A stretch of DNA of 50,706 nt from Thiocapsa sp. KS1 (GTDB lineage Bacteria > Pseudomonadota > Gammaproteobacteria > Chromatiales > Chromatiaceae): contig NZ_LN848257.1 in assembly GCF_001499735.1 (NCBI RefSeq), positions 1,216,613 to 1,267,318 on the forward strand, written 5' to 3'. How positions within the stretch are numbered: position 1 is the first letter of the stretch; each line of letters begins with the position of its first letter. Both the position numbers and the translations under genes were made by a program. Shown piece after piece: positions 1-8,118 of this stretch. Under the pieces are notes generated by a model that was given only the letters and a program-made list of their open reading frames with translations, was not told the origin of the DNA and did not search any database.

Positions 1-944
1 TGGGCCAGGAACCCGGCCAGGAGGGTCGCGTCGTCCGTGTCGTCGGGGGTCTTCGGAAAGAATGCCTTGTTGCCGAGGTTGCGCCCGGCGCGGATGAAGA
101 AGACCTGCACGCAGCTCGTCCCGCCCTCCTGCGCGCAGGCGATGATGTCGAGGTCGCCGCCCTCCCCGCTCACGTACTGGCGCTGCTGAATCCGGCTCAG
201 GGTCGCGATCTGGTCGCGCAGGACGGCGGCCCGCTCGAATTCGAGTGCGGCGGCGGCCTGCTCCATGCCGCGACCCAGATCCGCGATGACCTCTTCGGCA
301 CGCCCGTCGAGGAACTGGATCGTGTGGGCGACGTCCTCGGCGTACGCTTCCGGGCTGACGAGTCCGACACAAGGCCCGCTGCAGCGCTTGATCTGATATT
401 GCAGACAGGGTCGCGAGCGGTTGCTGAAGAAGCTGTCTTCGCACTGGCGCACCGGGAACAGCTTCTGAAGCAGCTGGAGGGTCTCGCGCACCGCCCAGGC
501 GCTCGGATAGGGGCCGAAGAGGCGCCCTTTGGATTTGCGCGGACCCCGATAGAAGGCGAGCCTCGGGAACGCGTCCTGCGTGCTGAGATAGATGAAGGGA
601 TAGCTCTTGTCGTCGCGCAGCAGAACGTTGAAACGCGGGCGCAGCGACTTGATGAGGTTGCTCTCGAGCAGCAGCGCCTCGCCCTCGGTGCGGGTCACCG
701 TCACCTCGATGTCGGCGATCTGGCTCACCATCACCTGAAGGCGACGGGTCAGGGCCCGGCTGAAATAGCTCGACACCCGGCGTTTGAGGTTCTTGGCTTT
801 GCCGACATAGAGCACCGTGGCGTCGGCATCCAGCATCCTGTAGACGCCGGGGCTTTGGGGAATGCGTGCGAGGAGGGCTCGCGCGGGGGCATCGAGCCCG
901 AGCTGACCGCCCTCGTTATCCGGATCTGCAGTGCTGTCGTTCAT
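1..944 (-). CDS. uvrC: Excinuclease ABC subunit C, N-terminal part (runs off the window)
   Basis: UvrC makes the dual incisions around DNA lesions in nucleotide excision repair, acting with UvrA and UvrB. The ATG lies at 944 and the frame stays open to base 1, so about 314 N-terminal residues are present. Near the start IPQSPGVYRMLD and VLYVGKAKNLKRR form the GIY-YIG nuclease domain. Further on, CLQYQIKRCSGPC is the conserved cysteine-rich stretch typical of UvrC. The C-terminal endonuclease and helix-hairpin-helix parts lie outside the window. The gene diverges from nnrS across about 310 bases. The overlapping plus-strand frame at 324-1058 is its antisense shadow. Confidence 0.95.
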   Translation of the reverse strand, partial: MNDSTADPDNEGGQLGLDAPARALLARIPQSPGVYRMLDADATVLYVGKAKNLKRRVSSYFSRALTRRLQVMVSQIADIEVTVTRTEGEALLLESNLIKSLRPRFNVLLRDDKSYPFIYLSTQDAFPRLAFYRGPRKSKGRLFGPYPSAWAVRETLQLLQKLFPVRQCEDSFFSNRSRPCLQYQIKRCSGPCVGLVSPEAYAEDVAHTIQFLDGRAEEVIADLGRGMEQAAAALEFERAAVLRDQIATLSRIQQRQYVSGEGGDLDIIACAQEGGTSCVQVFFIRAGRNLGNKAFFPKTPDDTDDATLLAGFLA

Positions 945-1255
945 ACGGGGATTAGAGCGCATTCGACCGATGCCGATCCAGATCAAACCTCGAGCACAAC
1001 GAGGCGCCGTCATCCCGAACCGGTCATTCGCCTCGCGCCGGACCGCCAATCCACTTGACCCACGTCAAGGCCGCACCCTCAAGCCATCGCTAGGGTAAGC
1101 CGCTGCGACAGCGCACGCCGACCCCGCGAAGTCCGGCCACATTCGCGCAAGACGACCCGTGTGATTCGGGTCGATTGTATCCGATGCGAGCTCCCGACAT
1201 TCGGGAGCCGCCCCGCCAGTGCTTGCCCCCCATCACCGAAAGGATGACCACCTAG
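945..1255. other. Intergenic region between divergent uvrC and nnrS
   Basis: About 310 bases without a credible gene. It holds the FNR/DNR-like box at 1055-1068 and a possible -10 (TAGGGT, about 1091-1096) placed as expected for a start near 1103. That would leave a leader of roughly 150 bases before nnrS. Nothing else recognisable is seen. Confidence 0.5.
1055..1068 (+). promoter_or_regulatory. FNR/DNR-type box upstream of nnrS
   Basis: TTGACCCACGTCAA is a perfect palindrome of TTGAC half-sites with a 4-base spacer, matching the FNR/DNR/NNR pattern TTGAT-N4-ATCAA. Centred at 1061.5, it would put a class II start near 1103, and TAGGGT at 1091-1096 sits at the matching -10 position. NnrS genes are classic targets of NO-sensing Crp/FNR regulators. 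Confidence 0.6.
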
Positions 1256-2437
1256 ATGCGCGTCGACCCGCTCACCAAGACCAAGAGACCGATCAGCGTC
1301 CTCGCGCTCGGCTTCCGGCCTTTCTTCCTGGCCGCGGGGATCGCCGCCATCCTGTCGGTTGTGGTCTGGCTCGCGATGCTGACGGGGCATGTCCCGCAGC
1401 CCGGCTATCTCGCCGGGCCGGCTTGGCACGCTCACGAGATGCTGTTCGGTTATCTGGCGGCCGTCATCGCGGGCTTCCTGCTGACCGCCGTGCGCAACTG
1501 GAGCGGCATGGACACTCCGACCGGTCCGGCACTCGCGGGATTGGTCGCGCTCTGGCTTGCCGCGCGCCTGATGCCCTGGCTCGGGCTTCCGCCGCTGCTG
1601 GTCGCCCTGACCGATGTCGCCTTCTTTCCGGTTCTGGCGTTCGCACTGCGACGGCCGCTTTGGTTCGGCCCCAACCCGGTAAACCGTGTCTTCCTGCTGC
1701 TGTTCGCCGGCATGACACTCGCGAGTGCGCTGGTCCATCTGGATGTGCTCGGCGTCCTGCCGGGCGGCGCGGCGCGGGGTCATCGTCTGATGCTGGATCT
1801 GGTCATCGTGACGATGCTCCTGGTCTCGGGTCGGGTCATGCCCTTCTTCATCGAGCGCGGGATCGCCGGCGCCAAGCCGCGAAGCTTTCAGCTCGTCGAG
1901 CGCTTGACCTTCCTCCTCGCAGGAGCACTCCTGCTCGCGGATCTCGTCCAGCCCTACGGGTCCGTGGCTGGCGCCTGCGCGATCGCGTTGGGTCTGGTGC
2001 TTGTGGTACGGATCGGCGGCTGGCACGATCGACGTCTCTGGACGACACCCATGTTGACGGTGCTCTATGTCGGCCTGCTTTGGCTTGCGCTTGGCCTGAT
2101 CCTGGACGGCCTACCCGCCTTTACCGATCTGCCCGCGCGCGGCGCGCTGCACACCCTGACCATCGGGGCGATCGGCGTGGTGACGCTGGGGATGATGTCG
2201 CGGGTCGCGGTCGGCCACACGGGTCGCGCGATGCAGGCCGCTCGCCTGACCATCGTCGCCTTCGTCCTGATCAACTTCGCCGCCGGCCTGCGCGGTCTCG
2301 CTCCGCTGATCTACCCGGCCGGTTACCACGCCTGGCTGATGAGCGCGGGGCTCTGTTGGATCCTCGCCTTCGGGCTCTTTCTCTGGGTTCATGCACCCAT
2401 GCTGGTCGCGCCGCGACCGGACGGGCGACCCGGCTGA
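1256..2437 (+). CDS. nnrS: NnrS family heme-copper membrane protein
   Basis: NnrS proteins are polytopic inner-membrane proteins that bind heme and copper and help cells tolerate nitrosative stress made during denitrification. The 393-residue product has about 12 hydrophobic segments. The signature GPAWHAHEMLFGY lies at residues 54-66, with His58 and His60 as likely metal or heme ligands, and VSGRVMPFF follows in the middle. An AAAGGA element lies just upstream of the ATG. The palindromic FNR/DNR-type box at 1055 suggests control by NO or low oxygen. It converges with the ygbA-like gene, only 18 bases away. Confidence 0.93.
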   Translation: MRVDPLTKTKRPISVLALGFRPFFLAAGIAAILSVVVWLAMLTGHVPQPGYLAGPAWHAHEMLFGYLAAVIAGFLLTAVRNWSGMDTPTGPALAGLVALWLAARLMPWLGLPPLLVALTDVAFFPVLAFALRRPLWFGPNPVNRVFLLLFAGMTLASALVHLDVLGVLPGGAARGHRLMLDLVIVTMLLVSGRVMPFFIERGIAGAKPRSFQLVERLTFLLAGALLLADLVQPYGSVAGACAIALGLVLVVRIGGWHDRRLWTTPMLTVLYVGLLWLALGLILDGLPAFTDLPARGALHTLTIGAIGVVTLGMMSRVAVGHTGRAMQAARLTIVAFVLINFAAGLRGLAPLIYPAGYHAWLMSAGLCWILAFGLFLWVHAPMLVAPRPDGRPG

Positions 2438-2455
2438 CAGGTTATCGGGGGGCTA

Positions 2456-2815
2456 TCACCTGCGCTTCTTCTCCGACTGCGCCCGAGCCTTCAGCTTCGG
2501 CGCCGGACGGAGCTTGTCGAGGATGTGCCCGAGACTCAGGATCGGATGGGGCCAGAGCATACGGGGGCCGGCATAACGCATCACATCGCGCACCCGCTCG
2601 CGCATCAGGGCGCTGTAGCAGTGCACCTCGCAGAGATTGCAGGCCGGCTTTTCTTCCTCAAAAGGACAGGTGTCGAGACGCCGATGCGCATAATCGAGCA
2701 AGGATACGCACTCGGTGCAGAGTCCCTTGTGGTCGGTGTGATGGTCTCGGCAGTAGATGGCCATCATGGCCGTGATGGTCTTCTTCTCGCGCGTAATGCG
2801 TCGGCCGAACGGCAT
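2456..2815 (-). CDS. YgbA-type nitrous-oxide-stimulated promoter family protein
   Basis: About 119 residues, cysteine- and histidine-rich: MMAIYCRDHH, LCTECVSLLDYAHRRLDTCPF and KPACNLCEVHCY. This Cys pattern matches the YgbA family (nitrous oxide-stimulated promoter family), which is linked to recovery from nitrosative stress, although its biochemical role is poorly known; the cysteines suggest metal binding. The frame can be extended to a TTG at 2866. The ATG at 2815 is preferred because GAGGA stands before it and family similarity begins there (MPFGRRITREKKTI). It is last in the HPP, cytochrome c4, ygbA order. Confidence 0.85.
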   Translation of the reverse strand: MPFGRRITREKKTITAMMAIYCRDHHTDHKGLCTECVSLLDYAHRRLDTCPFEEEKPACNLCEVHCYSALMRERVRDVMRYAGPRMLWPHPILSLGHILDKLRPAPKLKARAQSEKKRR

Positions 2816-2862
2816 TGGTCGTCCTCGGAAGCGGATACGGATTCGGGGCTGATCCTCGACAA

Positions 2863-3579
2863 TCAATCGTCGAGGATCGAGATGTAGGCGAAGATGTCGT
2901 TCAGCTCCTCGGCGGTGAAGGCCGCAAGCAGCTCCTCGGCATCCGGGTCGGACGGGTCATGCACACGCCGCTTGTCGATGTATTTGTCGACCTGCCGTTG
3001 CAGGTAGCCGGTGTACTGGCCGGCCAACATGGGCACCGCATCGCGCTCGCGGCCCCTGGCGTCGCGACCGTGGCAGGAGGCGCACTCCTTTGCGTAGAGG
3101 CGCTCGCCCGCAACCGGATCGCCGTCCGCGCGCGGGATCTGAACCACGCGCTTGGTGGCCATCAGCCGCTCGTAGGCGTTGAAATCCGCGGCCGTATCGT
3201 CGACCGGCGGGAGTTGGCTCAGCAGCTCGATCGCCGCGAGAAAGGCCGAGATATCGCGAACATCCGAATCCGGCATCTGCCGATGTTCCGTGTGCTCGAC
3301 CATGGCGAGGTTTTCTCGATCGCGACTTCGGAACAGCTTGAGCTGGCGTGCGATGAAGGCGGCCGGCAGACCGGCCAGTCTGGGATATTCGCCGTCCTTC
3401 CCGCCTTGGCCGTATTCGCCGTGGCAGCCGGCGCAAACCTCGTTGATGTCGACCGCGTTGTCCAGATCCGCGTCCGCAAAGCGATCCTCGCCCTCTTCGG
3501 CAAGAGCAAGCGACGCGCAGACGAGGCACGCGACGACGAGCCCGAAACCTCCGGCAATACGCAACCCGACTCGGCTCAT
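2863..3579 (-). CDS. Diheme cytochrome c4-type protein
   Basis: A periplasmic electron carrier of 238 residues. The N-terminus (MSRVGLRIAGGFGLVVACLV, then ASLALA) is a Sec signal peptide cleaved near residue 27. Two heme c sites follow: CAGCH at residues 49-53 and CASCH at 166-170, with QMPD and VPMLAGQY offering methionine ligands. Two similar halves, each about 100 residues with one heme, are the hallmark of the c4 family. Its ATG overlaps the HPP stop in an ATGA junction, so the two are translationally coupled. Context suggests electron transfer to a nitrite- or NO-linked enzyme; the partner is not visible. Confidence 0.9.
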   Translation of the reverse strand: MSRVGLRIAGGFGLVVACLVCASLALAEEGEDRFADADLDNAVDINEVCAGCHGEYGQGGKDGEYPRLAGLPAAFIARQLKLFRSRDRENLAMVEHTEHRQMPDSDVRDISAFLAAIELLSQLPPVDDTAADFNAYERLMATKRVVQIPRADGDPVAGERLYAKECASCHGRDARGRERDAVPMLAGQYTGYLQRQVDKYIDKRRVHDPSDPDAEELLAAFTAEELNDIFAYISILDD

Positions 3580-4124
3580 ATCCAGTTCTCCGGATAGCGT
3601 CTGGTTGCCGGGATATTGTTGACGATCAGGGCGACGCCCAACAGGATCAGCGGCCCGAGCGTCGCCGGAATCAGCACGTAGTAATATCCCATCGCATGAA
3701 TCTCCTCCGAGCCGATGACCGCGATCAACGCGGTTGCCCCGCCCGGCGGGTGCAGGGTTCGGCTCAGATGCATGAGCGCAATCGCGGTGGCCACCGCCAC
3801 CGCCTGTGCAAGCCAGGGATCCGCGGACAGCAGCTTCCAGCTGGTCACGCCGACCAGCGCCGAGATGACGTGACCGCCGAGCAGATTACGCGGTTGGGCC
3901 AATGGACTGCGCACAGCCCCGTAAAGCAGGACCGCGGACGCACCGAGCGAGCCGATGGTGAGCGCGAGGTCGGTCTCCGAGAAGAACGCCTGATTGATCA
4001 CGCCCACCAGGCCGATCCCGAGAAAGGCGCCCATCCACGACCAGAAGACCTCCTGATTGCTGACTCGCGGCGGACTTCCGCGGGTGGTCCCGCGCATCTT
4101 TCGGACGTAGGCCTTCAGGCTCAA
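3576..4124 (-). CDS. HPP family integral membrane protein
   Basis: About 182 residues with four to five membrane segments and the family motif LHPPGGATAL (the HPP signature). Plant chloroplast HPP proteins transport nitrite, so nitrite movement is a reasonable inference here; direct bacterial evidence is limited. The frame extends to a TTG at 4250, but that start would lie upstream of the transcription start implied by the FNR-type box at 4256-4269. The TTG at 4124 has a GGAGG at 4131-4135 with 6-base spacing and gives MSLKAYVRKMRG, so I chose it. First gene of the HPP, cytochrome c4, ygbA-like operon. Confidence 0.82.
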   Translation of the reverse strand: MSLKAYVRKMRGTTRGSPPRVSNQEVFWSWMGAFLGIGLVGVINQAFFSETDLALTIGSLGASAVLLYGAVRSPLAQPRNLLGGHVISALVGVTSWKLLSADPWLAQAVAVATAIALMHLSRTLHPPGGATALIAVIGSEEIHAMGYYYVLIPATLGPLILLGVALIVNNIPATRRYPENWI

Positions 4125-4255
4125 AGCATGCCTCCAATCGGCTTGCGTACCGGGGATTTCGATACGACTGCGGGGCGGCTCGGGCGCGTCCGACCCGAGC
4201 CACAACCACGTGGAATCCTTGATCCGGATTTGAATCTCGCGACGCGACAAGGGCC

Positions 4256-4269
4256 TTGACCCACATCAA
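4256..4269 (-). promoter_or_regulatory. FNR/DNR-type box upstream of the HPP-cytochrome c4-ygbA operon
   Basis: TTGACCCACATCAA on the plus strand is a near-perfect FNR/DNR palindrome. For leftward transcription a class II start would fall near 4221, and TCAAAT (minus strand, about 4228-4233) is a fair -10. It shares the core TTGACCCAC with the nnrS box at 1055, which suggests the same regulator. Confidence 0.55.
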
Positions 4270-4408
4270 GCCTACCCCTCGAAACCACGACCGGTTCATC
4301 TCGGAACCGAGAGCCCTTTCAAACCGACCGAGATCCGACGCGGGGTTCGCGAGCCGGGTCCGAGCCGGCGCGAAGACTCGCGCTGGATGGAGATACGAAG
4401 CCGCCGGA

Positions 4409-4422
4409 TTGACCTGTCTCAA
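4409..4422 (+). promoter_or_regulatory. FNR/DNR-like box upstream of the CBS gene
   Basis: TTGACCTGTCTCAA has two recognisable half-sites (TTGAC and CTCAA). Centred at 4415.5 it predicts a start near 4457. CCTAAT at 4445-4450 occupies the -10 position, 45 bases before the GTG at 4495. Confidence 0.42.
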
Positions 4423-4494
4423 GGCTATTTGCGCATGATCCACGCCTAATAGCCTTGCCAGCGGCGACGAAGCCGATCATTCGGGGGTCATCAG

Positions 4495-5128
4495 GTGACA
4501 GAGAACCATCTTCATCTCTTTCAGGAACCGGACCACGCCAGCATCGACGAGATCCGGGAGCTCGAGCTTTCGGACGCCGATATCATCGACGCGATGCGGG
4601 AGATTCCCGGCTATATCGACATCACGACGACTGACTTCAGAACCATCTATCACCTCGCCCACGCCCACGCCGTGGAGCGCATGAACAGCCGGATGTGTGC
4701 GAGGAACCTCATGCGCTCGCCGATCCAACCGCTGCATCCGACGACACCGCTTTACCAAGCAGCAGGGCTGTTCGTGCGCCAAGGCGTCAAGGCGCTGCCG
4801 GTGGTCGTGGGCGGCGGACTGGTCACCGGGATCCTGACCGAGACGGATATTCTGAAGCGACTGGGGGCGGATAGTTTTTTTGGAGCTGCTTCCGCGATTG
4901 CTCGAACAGTGCGACACACTCTCCAAATGCTGTCACGAGACAGCGACGAGCACGATGATGACATCACCGGCGGTGACGGTGACCGAGCATGCCGGATTTA
5001 CGCAGATCATGTCCGCCTTCAGGAATCACGGGGGGCGCAGCATGCCGGTCGTCGACGACCGTGGTCGTCTTGTCGGCCTCCTGATGCGCAAGGACTTTCT
5101 CGCCGCCTGCCAGCTCGATCTCCAATAG
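4495..5128 (+). CDS. CBS-domain protein, interrupted by a +1 frameshift
   Basis: A regulatory protein with an N-terminal acidic helical region (DADIIDAMREIPGYID) and two CBS motifs, typical of CBS proteins linked to HPP membrane proteins. The first CBS (MCARNLMRSPIQPLHPTT to VTGILTETDILKRLG) is in the frame starting at GTG 4495. The second (MMTSPAVTVTEHAGF to RLVGLLMRKDFL) is in the +1 frame, ending at 5128. The switch falls at a run of seven T at 4875-4881. Removing one T gives a continuous reading (GADSFLELLPRLLEQ) and a protein of about 210 residues. This may be a sequencing error, slippage or a true mutation. Divergent from the HPP operon. Confidence 0.75.
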
Positions 5129-5134
5129 GTCGGG

Positions 5135-5755
5135 TCAGAACGGTATGCCGTGCGGTGCGGCCACCATGAACATCAGCATCGGAATGGAGAGCACGGCGTT
5201 GATCCGAGCGACCGTTGCGACGGTCTTTTTCGCCTTGGTAAGGTCCGCCTCGCCCTGCGAGGGCGCGAGGCCCATCAGCTTCTTCTGATTCGGCCAGAGC
5301 AAGAACCAGACATTGATTAGAAGGACTGTACCGAGCCACACCCCGATCCCCATGGGGAGCGTGTAGTCGGGATCTCCGCCCGTCAGACCCAGCGTAAAAA
5401 CATCCAGTAGACTGTCGTTCTGCACCAAGTACCAGGCCCCTGCTCCCCAGGTCACCAGCGACGCCCACCGGAACCACAAGAGCGCGCGCGGCAGGATGTA
5501 TTTTCCGATCGCGGCGGGTCCGGGTCCTCCCTGGTCTGCCGTTGCAGCAGCGACGGCCGGCATCTGGACGAAGTTGAAATAGTAAAGCAGGCCGACCCAG
5601 ATGATCCCGGCGACGATATGCACCCAGCGCACGAAGGCCAATTCGTCGAATGCGAGGAGACCATTGCCGCCGGCGAGGTTGACGATCATGGCAAGCAGGA
5701 TCGACAGCAGCAGACCGGCAATCCAGACACCTTTGATTGAAGTCAAGGGGTTCAT
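5135..5755 (-). CDS. Urate-oxidase-N (PuuD-like) family membrane protein
   Basis: About 206 residues with five to six membrane helices. The motifs WVHIVAGIIWVGLLYYFNFVQ (helix 2) and INVWFLLWPNQKKLMG match the Urate_ox_N family, the membrane part of PuuD-type proteins. No cytochrome c domain is attached, so a urate role is not supported; stand-alone members are uncharacterised. The His in the second helix could bind heme, but that is speculation. Another ATG lies at 5761; the one at 5755 has better spacing from GGAGAG. Last gene after the transporter and molybdoenzyme, 30 bases downstream of the latter. Confidence 0.72.
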   Translation of the reverse strand: MNPLTSIKGVWIAGLLLSILLAMIVNLAGGNGLLAFDELAFVRWVHIVAGIIWVGLLYYFNFVQMPAVAAATADQGGPGPAAIGKYILPRALLWFRWASLVTWGAGAWYLVQNDSLLDVFTLGLTGGDPDYTLPMGIGVWLGTVLLINVWFLLWPNQKKLMGLAPSQGEADLTKAKKTVATVARINAVLSIPMLMFMVAAPHGIPF

Positions 5756-5784
5756 ACGCATTTCTCTCCGATGATGACGAACGC

Positions 5785-8115
5785 CTAAACCGCGACATCG
5801 CGCGAGATCGAGCAGGGATAACCGCGCATCGCGTTCGAGCCGCTGGCGGGGTCGAAACGCTCATCGTCGATGAGTCGGTTGTAATTGAACCGATCCAGGT
5901 CGTACGCCGGGAGATCGAGTCGGGAACAGGATTCCCACCAACCGTATTGCGCACAGACCGTATCAGCGGCAATCCTGGTGGTCATGCTGGCCCGCGCGTG
6001 TATCGTCCCGACGGCGGTATGAATGCTGATCCAATCGCCCTCGTGAATACCCTGCTGCCTGGCCGTATCCGGATGAAGCTCGACCACTGGCTCGGGCAGC
6101 TTGCCGCGCAGGGTCGGCAATGAGTGCTGCTGACTATGGCAATAATGCGGCCATTTGGCCGTGGTGAGCCGCAGCGGATAGGCATCGCTCGAAGGCAGAG
6201 ATTCGGACTCGAAGTCCGGAAGCGGGGATAGACCGGCATCAAGGAGTGTCTCGGAATAGATCTCGACCCGACGCGTCGGCGTCTGAAACCCATCCCGCAG
6301 ATACGATCGGTAGGACGTTTTGAGCCCGAGCGATAGGCCCTCGGGATGCTGCTCCAAGTCTTCGAGAGACACACCGGTCCGCGCGATCACCTCACGCAGG
6401 CCGGAACGCTGGCTGCCGTCGAAGAAGTGCTCGCCCAGACCAAGCCGCTCGGCCAGGGCGAAGACAATGGCGGTATCGGATCGGCTTTCGCCGAGCGGAT
6501 CCACAACGGCTTGACGGAGCTGCAACCAGTCCGAGCCTCGCTCGCCGAGCTGGAAACCGGCCACAAGACCCGTCCGCTCCCATGGCGAGGCAACCGGAAG
6601 CAGGAGGTCGGCGCAATCCGCGGTCGGATTCAGGAACATGTCCGCATGGATGTAGAAATCCAAGGCTTGCATCGCCGACACGAGTGTCGGTGTATTCGGC
6701 TTTGTGAGAAGCGGATTGGCGCCGAAGCTCACCAGACCCCGGACCGGATAGGGTTCCGACGCGAGCACCGCCCGAGCAAAGTCGCGACTGGTGACCCAGC
6801 CTTTCGCGGGCGGGCCTAGCGGACGCTCCGATCGGCCCAATGCCATCCGCAGCCGATCCGGCGGCAAGAGATCGAGCCCCATAATGTCGTTGAGAGGCGG
6901 TGCGGCGAACCGCACATTGCCGCCGGGCGCATCGAGCGATCCGGTCAGTGCGTAAAGGAGCCCGATCGCGCGCCCGCTCTGGGTCGCATCCGCTTGCTGG
7001 CAGATCCCGGCCCAATGGAAATAACTGACTGGCCCGGACTCGTGCAGGAGTCGCGCGGTCTCGCGGATCTGGCGCGCCGGCACCCCGCAGCGCCCGGCGG
7101 CGCGCTCCGGCGGATAGCGGGCACACTGCTCGGCGAAGTGCTCGAAGGCAGGACGACAGGACACCGGATAGCCCTGATCCTGCAGGATCAGATCGCCGAA
7201 CAGCGCCGGGCTGACCGGCGGCTCATCGAGATAGTCACCGAGGCTCGGATCGTAGGCGACAGCTCGACGTCGCTCGGAATCCCAGACCATCGGGAAGCGC
7301 CGCATGCCCGCAGGTGTGGATCGCTCCACCGTCATGAAGCGACCGTTGTCCGCACGCACCAACAGAGGTCCGTTCGACCAGCGTGCAACGAAGTCATGGT
7401 CGAGCCAGTTGTTTTCGATCATCTGACCGGCGATCGAGAGGGCCAAGACGCCATCGGATCCCGGTCTCACCGGAAGCCACTGATCGGCCGCCGACGCCAG
7501 TCCGACTTGACGCGGATCGACAACGATCAACCTCGCCCCGCGACGCTTTGCCTCCATCGCGGCGCGGGCATAGGCCGGCCAGGTCGTCGACGGATTGAAC
7601 CCCCAGAACAGCATGCATCCCGTCCGCTCGAAATCCGGCGAGCCGATCCCTGCCCCGTAGGTCAAGGCGCTGGCATAGTCCTTGTGCCAGTTGCAGTTCT
7701 CGGTCGCAAAGAGGACGTTCGGACTTCCGAAGGCATGCGCGAGACGATGGATCCAACCGAAGGCGTCGGCGACGGCCGTTCCGCTCGGCGTCGTGACGCC
7801 GAAGACGACCGATTGGGCGCCATGGGCGTCCGCGCTTGCGCGCATCCGATCCGCGGCGAACGCGAGTGCTTCGTCCCAAGAGACGCGACGCCAACCCGGA
7901 TCCGCCTCGCCCTTCGGGCGCGTCCGCATCATCGGGTGCAGGAGCCGTCGATCGCTGTGGACCAACTCCGGAGCTGCCCGCCCCTTGATACAAAAGCTGC
8001 CGCCGGTGGGATGATCGCGGTCGGGGCGAACCCGAACCAAGCGACCCGCCTCGACAGTGGAGATGGATCCGCATTTCGAGATGCACAGCGGACAGTAACC
8101 ACGAATCTCGTCCAT
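5785..8115 (-). CDS. Molybdopterin-dependent oxidoreductase, single-subunit type
   Basis: A 776-residue member of the DMSO reductase superfamily. Cys8, Cys11, Cys15 and Cys42 form the N-terminal [4Fe-4S] motif. Cys141 (TENCNWHKD) is the probable Mo ligand. VVDPRQVGLA and WLPVRPGSDG are cofactor-binding signatures, and the C-terminal dinucleotide-binding domain includes VELHPDTARQQGI. There is no Tat signal, so the enzyme should be cytoplasmic. It lies 3 bases after the TDT transporter gene and just before a PuuD-like membrane protein. The substrate is unknown; no ferredoxin or NrfD-like partner gene is adjacent. The Cys set resembles acetylene hydratase, but the catalytic Asp after the second Fe-S Cys is Ile12 here. 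Confidence 0.85.
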   Translation of the reverse strand: MDEIRGYCPLCISKCGSISTVEAGRLVRVRPDRDHPTGGSFCIKGRAAPELVHSDRRLLHPMMRTRPKGEADPGWRRVSWDEALAFAADRMRASADAHGAQSVVFGVTTPSGTAVADAFGWIHRLAHAFGSPNVLFATENCNWHKDYASALTYGAGIGSPDFERTGCMLFWGFNPSTTWPAYARAAMEAKRRGARLIVVDPRQVGLASAADQWLPVRPGSDGVLALSIAGQMIENNWLDHDFVARWSNGPLLVRADNGRFMTVERSTPAGMRRFPMVWDSERRRAVAYDPSLGDYLDEPPVSPALFGDLILQDQGYPVSCRPAFEHFAEQCARYPPERAAGRCGVPARQIRETARLLHESGPVSYFHWAGICQQADATQSGRAIGLLYALTGSLDAPGGNVRFAAPPLNDIMGLDLLPPDRLRMALGRSERPLGPPAKGWVTSRDFARAVLASEPYPVRGLVSFGANPLLTKPNTPTLVSAMQALDFYIHADMFLNPTADCADLLLPVASPWERTGLVAGFQLGERGSDWLQLRQAVVDPLGESRSDTAIVFALAERLGLGEHFFDGSQRSGLREVIARTGVSLEDLEQHPEGLSLGLKTSYRSYLRDGFQTPTRRVEIYSETLLDAGLSPLPDFESESLPSSDAYPLRLTTAKWPHYCHSQQHSLPTLRGKLPEPVVELHPDTARQQGIHEGDWISIHTAVGTIHARASMTTRIAADTVCAQYGWWESCSRLDLPAYDLDRFNYNRLIDDERFDPASGSNAMRGYPCSISRDVAV

Positions 8116-8118
8116 CGT

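Noticed and set aside
324-1058. 244-residue plus-strand frame
   Set aside because: Lies opposite uvrC, whose minus-strand motifs are unmistakable.
5785-8115. Acetylene hydratase assignment for the molybdoenzyme
   Set aside because: Cysteine positions are similar, but the catalytic Asp next to the second Fe-S cysteine is Ile12 here.
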